A program made the position numbers and the translations under genes. DNA of 7,399 nt from Xanthobacteraceae bacterium (GTDB taxonomy: Bacteria; Pseudomonadota; Alphaproteobacteria; Rhizobiales; Xanthobacteraceae), in assembly GCA_030037185.1 (NCBI GenBank), contig JASHRR010000182.1, positions 1-7,399 on the forward strand, in the 5' to 3' direction. This document shows, piece by piece, positions 1 to 5,936 of this stretch (position 1 is its first letter; each line of letters begins with the position of its first letter). The notes beneath the pieces were generated by a model that was not told the origin of the DNA, made no database searches, and was given only the letters and a program-made list of their open reading frames with translations.

Positions 1-1168
1 CTGCCATGCTGACGGCATCGGCGCCGCGGCGGGTCGCGAGCAACGCCGCCTCGTTCACGAGATTGGCAAGATCCGCCCCCGTAAACCCCGGCGTAAGCGC
101 TGCAACCTTCTCGGTATCGACGTCGGGTGCAAGCTTCATATGCTTGAGATGAACGACGAGAATGTCCACCCGTCCCTTCTTGTCCGGCCGGTCGACCAGA
201 ACCTGGCGGTCGAAGCGGCCCGCCCGCAGCAGTGCCGGATCGAGAATTTCCGGACGATTGGTCGCCGCCAGGATCACCAGGCCGGTTCTCGAATCGAAAC
301 CGTCCATGTCGACAAGAAGCTGATTGAGGGTCTGTTCTTTCTCGTCGTGGCTGCCTGCGTAGGGACCTAATCCGCGCGCGCGGCCGAGCGCATCAAGCTC
401 ATCGATGAAAATGATCGCCGGCGCCTTGGACCTTGCCTGCTCAAACAAATCACGCACGCGGGCAGCGCCGACGCCGACGAACATCTCGACGAATTCGGAA
501 CCCGAAATCGAGAAGAATGGCACCTTGGCCTGACCGGCCACGGCCTTGGCGAGCAGGGTCTTGCCGGTTCCCGGCGGTCCGACCAGCAGGACGCCCTTGG
601 GCATGCGGCCGCCGAGACGGCCATACTGTTGGGGATCCTTCAAGAACTCGACGATTTCGCGCAGTTCATCCTTGGCTTCGTCGACGCCGGCCACATCGTC
701 GAAACGGACTCCGGTGTCGGATTCGACATAAACCTTGGCTTTGCTCTTGCCGATCGACATGAGTCCGCCGCCCAGGCCTTGGCTCATGCGCCGCGCGAGG
801 AAAGTCCATAGCCCGAAGAACACGATTGCCGGGACCACCCAGGAAAGCAAGTCCTGAAGGAACGTGCTCTCCACCTGGCCCGAATAGGTGACCCCGTACT
901 TCTGAAGTTCGTTGGCGATTTGAGAGTCGACCCTGGTTGTTACGAACCGCGCCTTGCCGTCCGGCAGAGGCTGCTTGAAGGCCCCCTGTATGTAGCGGTC
1001 GGACACCGCAACCCGATCGACCTTGCCTTCCTGCAGTAATTGTCGGAATTGGCTGTATGGAATCACCTCGACCTTCTGATTGACCGAGTAAAAGTATTGT
1101 AGAAGCAAAATACCCAAGATCGCAGCCAGCCAATAGCCGACATGAAATAAATGCGTCTGCTTGTTCAT
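1..1168 (-). CDS. ftsH: ATP-dependent zinc metalloprotease FtsH (N-terminal part, cut by window edge)
   Basis: This is the first 389 codons of a membrane-anchored AAA+ protease that unfolds and degrades membrane and short-lived cytosolic proteins as a hexamer in the inner membrane. Residues about 11-28 form transmembrane segment 1. A periplasmic domain of about 75 residues follows, and transmembrane segment 2 is at about 106-126. The AAA module shows Walker A GPPGTGKT (197-204), pore-loop MFVGVGA (229-235), Walker [10 protein letters not shown] (252-260) and the second region of homology [20 protein letters not shown] (302-321) with its arginine fingers. The zinc site HEXXH lies beyond position 1 and cannot be seen. 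The ATG at 1168 is chosen because an in-frame stop lies shortly upstream with no ATG between. Its Shine-Dalgarno is poor. The N-terminus ([14 protein letters not shown], then a PYSQF motif) looks to me like accessory FtsH paralogues rather than the housekeeping copy; that is recalled, not computed. It lies downstream of the hydrolase on the same strand but 750 bp away, so it probably has its own promoter. Confidence 0.96.
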   Translation of the reverse strand, partial: MNKQTHLFHVGYWLAAILGILLLQYFYSVNQKVEVIPYSQFRQLLQEGKVDRVAVSDRYIQGAFKQPLPDGKARFVTTRVDSQIANELQKYGVTYSGQVESTFLQDLLSWVVPAIVFFGLWTFLARRMSQGLGGGLMSIGKSKAKVYVESDTGVRFDDVAGVDEAKDELREIVEFLKDPQQYGRLGGRMPKGVLLVGPPGTGKTLLAKAVAGQAKVPFFSISGSEFVEMFVGVGAARVRDLFEQARSKAPAIIFIDELDALGRARGLGPYAGSHDEKEQTLNQLLVDMDGFDSRTGLVILAATNRPEILDPALLRAGRFDRQVLVDRPDKKGRVDILVVHLKHMKLAPDVDTEKVAALTPGFTGADLANLVNEAALLATRRGADAVSMA

Positions 1169-1295
1169 GCGCGTACACCAGGCTCGCGGAACTGCCTAAT
1201 CAACGGGCCGAAAGGGAGGCGGTTCGTTTGCCGCAAGGGCGGGGCTGAAGAAGCGCGTGACACCAGCCTGCGAAGGCAGAATTTGCCGCAACGCG

Positions 1296-1321
1296 CTACT
1301 TTCCGGCGAGCGGGAAAGTAG
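1296..1321. repeat. Perfect 9-bp inverted repeat (hairpin)
   Basis: CTACTTTCC (1296-1304) and GGAAAGTAG (1313-1321) are perfect reverse complements separated by 8 bases. The sequence lies about 130 bp upstream of the ftsH start. On the plus strand it is followed by CCGTTTTGT, a weak T-rich tail; on the minus strand there is no T tract, so it is not a convincing terminator for the hydrolase transcript. It could be a regulator site or a transcript hairpin in the ftsH leader. Confidence 0.5.
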
Positions 1322-1435
1322 CCGTTTTGTCTCCACCAGCATCGAGTCCGCTGTCATCGCCCACCAGAGCGGGCAGCTCCCCGGACGCCGAGTGCGACTG
1401 GCGTGCAAGCTCTTGCGGGAATGGCCGGTGAGCGC

Positions 1436-1453
1436 TGAACCGGTTCCGGTTCA
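1436..1453. repeat. Perfect 8-bp inverted repeat with 2-bp centre
   Basis: TGAACCGG (1436-1443), TT, then CCGGTTCA (1446-1453) make an 18-bp near-continuous dyad. The short centre suits a dimeric DNA-binding protein better than an RNA hairpin. It lies about 270 bp upstream of the ftsH start, rather far for a simple operator. No regulator family is assigned. Confidence 0.45.
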
Positions 1454-1584
1454 CCGCAACGGGGTCTGGCCGCTGCGTGGCGTCACCGCCTGGCTCGTCC
1501 CGGCGATCTTACTTGGCGCAGCGCTCGATTATCGAGATTGGCCCGGACAAGCCCGGCGATTGCGGAATGTTGCAGAGGAGCGTT

Positions 1585-1800
1585 TGAGCAAGACCCGTTT
1601 CGGGCCATCCCAGGCTTGAGTGTTGCCTTCGAGAGGTTGCGAACCGAGGAAGCATTGGGCCGTCGGTGAACCGATCAGCCAACATAGCGTGGGGCCGTAG
1701 TCCCAAGCTGACCCTGGCAACCCACCGCCTAGAGGGCCTAGAGGCTGGGGCAAAAGCCCCGGCCTTCAGGTGGGTTACAACCCCTTTGGGGGCAATGATT
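1585..1800 (-). ncRNA. Candidate structured RNA, possibly HEARO / IscB-type omega RNA without its nuclease gene
   Basis: Read on the minus strand this block is a succession of stems. First is a CCCC-AAA-GGGG hairpin. Next comes an outer stem AACCCACC/GGTGGGTT that encloses GGCCGGGGC-TTTT-GCCCCAGCC (9 bp, one wobble). A GTCAGC/GCTGAT pairing follows, then small hairpins CGGT-TCA-CCG and GGTT-CGC-AACC. Last is GGCCCG-AAA-CGGGTC, enclosed by CAAG/CTTG and ending near TCTTGCTC. From memory this order and wording resembles HEARO (HNH endonuclease-associated RNA and ORF), the guide RNA of IscB elements. No IscB-like frame (RuvC or HNH motifs) follows towards ftsH, so it would be an orphan or decayed copy. 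Alternatives are the RNA end of a TnpB element, an unrelated regulatory RNA, or a palindromic repeat. The structure is seen directly; the family and strand are inference. Confidence 0.4.
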
Positions 1801-1802
1801 CT

Positions 1803-1818
1803 TTGGCCCGTTGGCCCG
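1803..1818. repeat. Tandem duplication of an octamer
   Basis: TTGGCCCG occurs twice in direct succession (1803-1810 and 1811-1818), followed by a third partial start, TTG. It lies immediately outside the 5' edge (minus-strand reading) of the structured RNA candidate. In an IscB-type element this is where the guide/flank region would be. Confidence 0.6.
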
Positions 1819-1918
1819 TTGACTTTGACCGCCCGCTGTCAGCGCGCTGCTGTCGCGGAGCCGGGTCGCAACCGGGGAGCTGCGCGCCTATGGGCTCGCC
1901 TGCAGCGAACTGCCCGTC

Positions 1919-2650
1919 TTACTTGCTGCAGCCTTTCGCGGTCTCTTCAAAGCCGTCGAACAAACGACCGGCGTTCGCTCCCGCGAGCGTGTCAATCCGG
2001 TGCGGTTGATCTTTCTCAACGCTGTAGCGCGCGACCGTTCCCTTGGAGCGAAGAAACTCGGCCTCCCTCTTCATCTCGCCGTGCCACATGTAGGGGTCAT
2101 GTTCGCCGACATACATGAAAACGCACATCTTCGAGATCGCCTCAAGCTTTGCGGCGCTCGGTTCCCACATATATCCCGGGAAGGCCGTCACGGACAGGAA
2201 GTATTGCGGATTGCCTGCGGCGACATGCAGTGCCGCGATGCCCCCGTTGGACACTCCCGCGATATGGAACTTGTTGTCCCGGATTTTGTAGTCCGCGAGA
2301 ATCATTTTCAGGAATTCCGGAAAGATGCGGTCGCCCTCCTCAAAGAACAAATCGCCGTCCGGAGCCGCCGGCGAGACAACGATATAGCCACGTTTCTCGG
2401 CCTCGGCGCGAAAGTTGCGATTGAGAATGTTGTCAACCGTGTTCATGGTCTGCGGGCCGCCGCCCAGCGCCAGGATGGCCGGATACGCCTTTGCCTTATC
2501 ATAGTCGTTTGGAAGGACGACCTTGTAATGGACGGTGGTATCGCCCACGTTCTTCGTCTTCTCGAGCACTTCCGCCGGCGCAGGCCGGATCAGCAGCATG
2601 ATAACGGCTGCCGTCGCGGCGGCCGGCAGCATCGAACGCCGTAGTTTCAT
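1919..2650 (-). CDS. Secreted alpha/beta hydrolase (esterase/depolymerase-like)
   Basis: This is a complete 243-aa protein. Residues 1-26 form a signal peptide: a positive MKLRR start, a hydrophobic core and a likely cleavage APA|E, so the enzyme should be periplasmic or exported. The mature part has an alpha/beta-hydrolase fold. A GGGP turn (63-66) fits an oxyanion region, and the nucleophile elbow GVSNG places the catalytic serine at 134. The acid is probably Asp185 in GEHDPYM and the base His217 in QPHRID. The triad order and spacing are intact. It resembles short PHB-depolymerase/LpqC-like or dienelactone-hydrolase-like esterases; the substrate cannot be read from sequence. The ATG at 2650 is preferred over an in-frame ATG at 2794. 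It has a strong Shine-Dalgarno (GGGAGGA, 2657-2663) with 6-nt spacing and puts the signal peptide at the N-terminus. The nearest minus-strand neighbour downstream is ftsH, 750 bp away; the tsaE operon diverges upstream. Confidence 0.88.
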   Translation of the reverse strand: MKLRRSMLPAAATAAVIMLLIRPAPAEVLEKTKNVGDTTVHYKVVLPNDYDKAKAYPAILALGGGPQTMNTVDNILNRNFRAEAEKRGYIVVSPAAPDGDLFFEEGDRIFPEFLKMILADYKIRDNKFHIAGVSNGGIAALHVAAGNPQYFLSVTAFPGYMWEPSAAKLEAISKMCVFMYVGEHDPYMWHGEMKREAEFLRSKGTVARYSVEKDQPHRIDTLAGANAGRLFDGFEETAKGCSK

Positions 2651-2656
2651 CGCGAG

Positions 2657-2663
2657 TCCTCCC
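2657..2663 (-). promoter_or_regulatory. Ribosome binding site of the hydrolase gene
   Basis: GGGAGGA on the minus strand sits 6 nt before the ATG at 2650. It decides the start in favour of the form with an N-terminal signal peptide rather than the ATG at 2794, which would add 48 residues before it. Confidence 0.8.
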
Positions 2664-2684
2664 GTCCTGTCAAGATTTGCGGAT

Positions 2685-2713
2685 TGTATATGAAAATGCC
2701 GCCGGAAACACAT
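2685..2713 (-). promoter_or_regulatory. Weak promoter candidate for the hydrolase gene
   Basis: On the minus strand TATACA (2685-2690) is a fair -10 box, within an AT-rich CATATACAAT context 35 bp from the start codon. Possible -35 boxes at 14-17 nt spacing (TGTTTC, TGTGTT or ATGTGT) match the TTGACA consensus poorly. The call rests on the -10 box and its position only. Confidence 0.25.
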
Positions 2714-2719
2714 CGACAT

Positions 2720-3240
2720 CGCGAGGAATGCAACGAAAACCAATTTCTGCACGCGCTGCTCAAGGAACAGGCTGAAGGTGGCCGGCAGGATCAAATCGGC
2801 TCAACGCCCGCAAACTGGCAAGACCACTCTGGGGAGCGAGGCGGCGTGTCGACCCAGCGTTCGCGTTTGCAGAACACCGGGTTGACGCTTGCGCAAAGCG
2901 CATGGCGAGTGCGGCCGGCTTCGACAGATGAGGAGGTCGTGGCACCGACTTGGCTCTGCTCGCGTCCCTTCGGCTTATCGCAAGCCCGAGACACCGTGCG
3001 CAGGGGGACCTCCGGCTTACCAGCCGTTGTTAGCGACGCGCGTGAAGGCGATGCAGGCGCCCGTTCGAATGAAAGGAATCCATTCCTTGGCTGATGACGC
3101 AACACCCTCGTGAGGGCATCTCGTCGACGGGTGAATTGAGGCCCGCGCAGCAAATGACGCGGTGTAGAGCGCACTTCACGGCGCACGGCCGGTCGATCCC
3201 AAAACGGCCGCAACCTGCACGCCAATATCAAGACGTGTGC
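2720..3240. other. Gene-poor divergent region, no recognised gene
   Basis: Between the hydrolase promoter zone and the tsaE operon I see no convincing gene. Frames of about 135-145 codons stay open on both strands (roughly 2684-3094 plus, 2791-3231 minus). Their products are rich in Arg, Ser and Pro with no domain I know. They could be chance frames or remnants of decayed or mobile DNA. A short dyad AAGGAAT-CC-ATTCCTT (3073-3088) is present. Confidence 0.5.
3073..3088. repeat. Perfect 7-bp inverted repeat with 2-bp centre
   Basis: AAGGAAT (3073-3079), CC, ATTCCTT (3082-3088). It lies in the gene-poor divergent region about 240 bp upstream of tsaE. It could be an operator-like dyad or a chance palindrome. 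Confidence 0.4.
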
Positions 3241-3245
3241 TGACG

Positions 3246-3276
3246 GGTTATCGGGTCGAGGCGGGGCAAGATAACC
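3246..3276. repeat. Inverted repeat GGTTATC/GATAACC before the tsaE operon
   Basis: GGTTATC (3246-3252) and GATAACC (3270-3276) are perfect 7-bp reverse complements with a 17-bp spacer, 54 bp before the first ATG of tsaE. The following 3280-3305 is unusually AT-rich for this window and is the likeliest place for the operon promoter. I cannot define clear hexamers. Confidence 0.35.
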
Positions 3277-3329
3277 ATGAGCAATAATTTCTATTGATTA
3301 TCCAATACGTTGACGACAAACCATGGCGG

Positions 3330-4862
3330 ATGATGATGCAGACATACTGTTGCGACCCCCGAGGATCGACCGTGGTCCTGGCCAATGAGGAGGCGACCCA
3401 GCGGCTCGCAGCTGACGTCGCCAACATGCTGGAGCCCGGCGATTTCATTGCCCTTTCGGGTGATCTCGGCGCCGGCAAGACCACTTTCGTGCGCGCCATG
3501 ATCGCGCATCTGGCAAACGATTCCACCATCGAGGTGCCGAGCCCGACCTTTACGCTGGTTCAAAACTACGATTTGCCGCGTTTTCGTGTTGTGCATGCGG
3601 ACCTCTACCGCGTGGCCGGCGCGGACGAACTCGCCGAGCTTGGCCTCGATGAGACGGCGGACGCGGTCGTGATGATGGAATGGCCAGACCGCGCCGGCGG
3701 CGCGCTGCCGCAAGACCGCATCGATATTGCGTTCGCGCTCGCGCCCGAAGATGGAATCGAACATCGCATCGTCCACATGGACGGGCGCGGCGCCGTGTCG
3801 GCGCGGGTCGATCGCCTCGCCTCCATGCTGCAATTTCTCAACAAGGCCGGACTCGCCACGGCAGCGCGCAGGCGCATTGCGGGGGATGCCTCAAGCCGCT
3901 CCTATGAGCGGCTGTTCAATGGCGGCGACCGATTCGTCTTGATGAACGCCCCGCGTAAGGCGGACGGTCCGCCGATAAAGCACGGTCTGCCCTATAGCGC
4001 AATCGCGCATCTCGCCGAGGACGTGAAGCCCTTTGTTGCAGTTGCAAACGCTCTGCGCGAACGCGGCTTCTCTGCCCCGAAGATCTTCTTCGCCGACCAT
4101 GATGCGGGCTTTGTCCTTCTTGAGGACCTCGGCAGCGAGCCGGTCGTCGCCGGCGACCCGCCGATGCCGGTTGCGGAGCGCTATGAGCGCGCCGTCGATG
4201 TGCTGATCGCGTTGCACCGGCATGACTTGCCCGACGTGCTCCCGGTCGCCCCAGCGCTTGAGCATCGGATTCCACCCTACGACCTTGAAGCATTCCTGAT
4301 CGAGGTGGAACTGCTGCTCGACTGGTACTTAGCGCTGCGCGGCGCCGCCGCGAGCGCAGAGGCGCGCGCGGAGTTCCTGTCGCTGTGGCAGCAGGCGCTG
4401 CGTCCTGCGCTCGATGCCCCGAAGACATGGGTTTTGCGCGATTTCCATTCGCCAAATCTGTTGTGGCTTGCCGATCGGGCAGGTGTGGCGCAGGTCGGCC
4501 TGCTGGATTTTCAGGACGCCGTGATGGGGCCGGCAGCCTTTGACGTCGCCTCGCTGCTTCAGGATGCCCGCATCGATGTGGCGCCGGAGCTGGAGACTGT
4601 GCTGTTCGAGCGTTATGTGCGGGGGCGCCAGGCGCAAGATCCCAGTTTCGACAGCGATGCGTTCGCGAGGCTTTACGCGACGCTTGCCGCTCAGCGGGCG
4701 ACGAAAATCCTCGGCATTTTCGCGCGACTCGACCGCCGCGACCACAAGCCTCAATACCTGCGGCATCTGCCCCGCATTTACGGCTATGCGCACCGCGCGC
4801 TGCGCCACCCTGCTCTTGCGGCGCTCCGTCAATGGTATCACAGGCACGTGCCGCCGCCTTGA
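3330..4862 (+). CDS. tsaE: Bifunctional TsaE ATPase / AmgK-like amino-sugar kinase fusion
   Basis: This is a 510-aa two-domain protein. Residues about 15-170 are TsaE (YjeE), the ATPase that drives the TsaBD complex making the t6A modification of ANN-decoding tRNAs. Visible motifs are Walker A GDLGAGKTT (44-52), SPTFTL (71-76), HADLYR (89-94) and EWPDR (117-121). Residues about 175-510 are an aminoglycoside-phosphotransferase-fold kinase. They show AGDASSRSY (184-192) near the nucleotide site, the catalytic loop RDFHSPN (370-376, Asp371 the likely base) and the metal-binding Asp393 in LLDFQD. This half matches AmgK, the anomeric MurNAc/GlcNAc kinase, and the next gene is MurU-like, which supports that role. 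The fusion is known in Hyphomicrobiales, to my recollection. Three ATGs run in tandem (3330, 3333, 3336). A weak GGCGG at 3325-3329 is best spaced for the third, so the exact start is uncertain; a TTG at 3294 would extend it by 12 residues. Confidence 0.93.
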   Translation: MMMQTYCCDPRGSTVVLANEEATQRLAADVANMLEPGDFIALSGDLGAGKTTFVRAMIAHLANDSTIEVPSPTFTLVQNYDLPRFRVVHADLYRVAGADELAELGLDETADAVVMMEWPDRAGGALPQDRIDIAFALAPEDGIEHRIVHMDGRGAVSARVDRLASMLQFLNKAGLATAARRRIAGDASSRSYERLFNGGDRFVLMNAPRKADGPPIKHGLPYSAIAHLAEDVKPFVAVANALRERGFSAPKIFFADHDAGFVLLEDLGSEPVVAGDPPMPVAERYERAVDVLIALHRHDLPDVLPVAPALEHRIPPYDLEAFLIEVELLLDWYLALRGAAASAEARAEFLSLWQQALRPALDAPKTWVLRDFHSPNLLWLADRAGVAQVGLLDFQDAVMGPAAFDVASLLQDARIDVAPELETVLFERYVRGRQAQDPSFDSDAFARLYATLAAQRATKILGIFARLDRRDHKPQYLRHLPRIYGYAHRALRHPALAALRQWYHRHVPPP

Positions 4863-4967
4863 CGCTGATTTGGTGAAGAAAAATCCGAAAGGCCGCTTCG
4901 CTCCCTCGCTAATTCCGAGCCGTCATCACCGCGACGGCGAACGCGTGCTAACGAAGCTGGCGATGCT

Positions 4968-4997
4968 CCGCCCCCCGAAGGGCTCGGAGGGTGGCGG
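4968..4997. repeat. Imperfect 9-bp inverted repeat in the tsaE-murU gap
   Basis: CCGCCCCCC (4968-4976) pairs with GGGTGGCGG (4989-4997) with one mismatch and a 12-bp loop. No T tract follows, so it is not a standard terminator. The 242-bp gap is otherwise very GC-rich, with a C-rich run at about 5035-5048. The hairpin may slow polymerase or trim the transcript between the two genes, or have no function. Confidence 0.3.
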
Positions 4998-5104
4998 TCA
5001 AAAATGTGGCAGAGCAACCGCCCGGCGGCACGGCCCCAACCCTCCCCCAGCAGTGGGTCGGCGTGGCCCCGCCGCCGTTTCACCGGCCCGGTTTGAGGCG
5101 AACA

Positions 5105-5842
5105 ATGACGAAATCCAACCGTTCCCCGGTTCCTCGTCGCGCGATGGTGCTTGCGGCCGGATTGGGCGTGCGAATGCGTCCGCTCTCCGACGCCAAGCCG
5201 AAGCCGCTGGTCGCGGTCGGCGGGAAGGCATTGATCGACCACGTACTCGACCGCCTGGTGGAGGTGGGCGTCGACATCGCGGTGGTTAATGTTCACTACC
5301 TTGCCGATCAGATCCAACGGCATGTGGCTTCTCGGCAGGCGCCCAAAATCATCATTTCGGACGAGCGCGACGCGCTGCTCGACACCGGCGGCGGCGTCGT
5401 CAAGGCGCTCCCTGCTCTTGGCGCGGCACCGTTCTTTCATCTCAATTCCGACGCCATCTGGATCGACGGGGTGAGGCCCAATCTCCTGCGTCTTGCGGAG
5501 AATTTTGATCCCGTGCGCATGGACGCGCTGTTGCTTCTCGCCGCGACCTCGACCAGCGTGGGCTATGCGGGCCGCGGCGATTTCACGATGACGCCGGACG
5601 GGCGGATCAGCCGGCGCCGCGAACGGGAAGTCGTGCCGTTCGTCTATGCCGGGGCCGCGATCCTCAGTCGAAGGTTGTTTTCCACAGCTCCCCCTGGCGC
5701 ATTCTCGCTCAATCTGTTGTTTGATCGCGCGATCGAGGCTGGCCGCCTGTACGGCCTGCGGCTGGAAGGCGTGTGGATGCATATCGGAACCCCGGAGGCG
5801 ATCGCCACCGCAGAAGCCGCGATCCGTGCCAGCGTAGCGTGA
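5105..5842 (+). CDS. murU: MurU-like nucleotidyltransferase (MurNAc-1-phosphate uridylyltransferase candidate)
   Basis: This is a complete 245-aa cytosolic sugar-1-phosphate nucleotidyltransferase. The N-terminal signature LAAGLGVRMRPL (16-27) carries the G-x-G-x-R nucleotide loop, followed by KPKPLV (31-36), the usual substrate-phosphate and base-contact segment. LLDTGGGV (91-98) and NSD (114-116, Asp116 a likely metal ligand) follow. Near the end, HIGTPEA is the second conserved acceptor-site region. Length and motif order fit MurU rather than the longer glucose-1-phosphate enzymes with an added beta-helix. Right after an AmgK-like kinase, the likely reaction is MurNAc-alpha-1-phosphate + UTP to UDP-MurNAc in peptidoglycan recycling; GDP-mannose-type activity cannot be excluded from sequence. 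The ATG at 5105 is chosen because GAGG (5095-5098) is 6 nt upstream and the N-terminus fits the family. The in-frame ATG at 4991 would add 38 residues of low-complexity sequence. Confidence 0.88.
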   Translation: MTKSNRSPVPRRAMVLAAGLGVRMRPLSDAKPKPLVAVGGKALIDHVLDRLVEVGVDIAVVNVHYLADQIQRHVASRQAPKIIISDERDALLDTGGGVVKALPALGAAPFFHLNSDAIWIDGVRPNLLRLAENFDPVRMDALLLLAATSTSVGYAGRGDFTMTPDGRISRRREREVVPFVYAGAAILSRRLFSTAPPGAFSLNLLFDRAIEAGRLYGLRLEGVWMHIGTPEAIATAEAAIRASVA

Positions 5843-5844
5843 TA

Positions 5845-5863
5845 GAGTCCCGAATCGGGAATC
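5845..5863. promoter_or_regulatory. Cluster of three GANTC methylation sites over a dyad
   Basis: GAGTC (5845-5849), GAATC (5852-5856) and GAATC (5859-5863) are spaced exactly 2 bp apart. The central part is also a perfect dyad, TCCCGA-A-TCGGGA (5848-5860). GANTC is the target of the alphaproteobacterial cell-cycle methyltransferase CcrM. The cluster lies 3 bp after the murU stop and about 75 bp before the addB start, a place where it could affect addB transcription. The sites are directly visible; a regulatory role is inference. Confidence 0.5.
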
Positions 5864-5916
5864 ATCCTCCGCGCTACTGTCCGCTTTCCGACCTTCACTC
5901 CGGAGCGCGGCGGAGG

Positions 5917-5930
5917 GTAGGGAGGGGGAG
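5917..5930 (+). promoter_or_regulatory. Purine-rich ribosome binding site of addB
   Basis: A long G/A-rich run ending GGAGGGGGAG (5921-5930) lies 6 nt before the GTG at 5937. Neither the in-frame ATG at 5979 nor the GTG at 6054 has a well-spaced Shine-Dalgarno, so this site favours the GTG at 5937 as the addB start. Confidence 0.6.
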
Positions 5931-5936
5931 CGACCA

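Larger units (their letters stand above)
1169..1918. other. 750-bp gene-free stretch between ftsH and the hydrolase gene
   Basis: Open frames occur on both strands, but none has a recognisable domain, a convincing ribosome binding site or family-like sequence. I treat them as chance frames in GC-rich DNA. The stretch contains a structured block at 1585-1800, inverted repeats at 1296-1321 and 1436-1453, and a tandem octamer at 1803-1818. The ftsH promoter must lie here unless ftsH is transcribed from the hydrolase side. I could not pick out a convincing -35/-10 pair. Confidence 0.6.

Noticed and set aside
666..1178. Minus-strand frame of 170 codons overlapping the ftsH start region
   Set aside because: It is out of frame with FtsH, whose own frame gives continuous recognisable sequence over the same bases.
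1741..1768. 9-bp stem-loop as an intrinsic terminator of the hydrolase transcript
   Set aside because: No T tract follows the stem on either strand, and it is nested in a larger set of pairings, so a structured RNA explains it better.
1257..2118. Plus-strand frames in the ftsH-hydrolase gap
   Set aside because: They have no ribosome binding site or family similarity, and they run through the structured RNA block and into the hydrolase gene antisense.
2000..2644. Plus-strand frame of 214 codons opposite the hydrolase gene
   Set aside because: The minus-strand frame carries a signal peptide, a catalytic triad and a strong ribosome binding site; the opposite frame has none.
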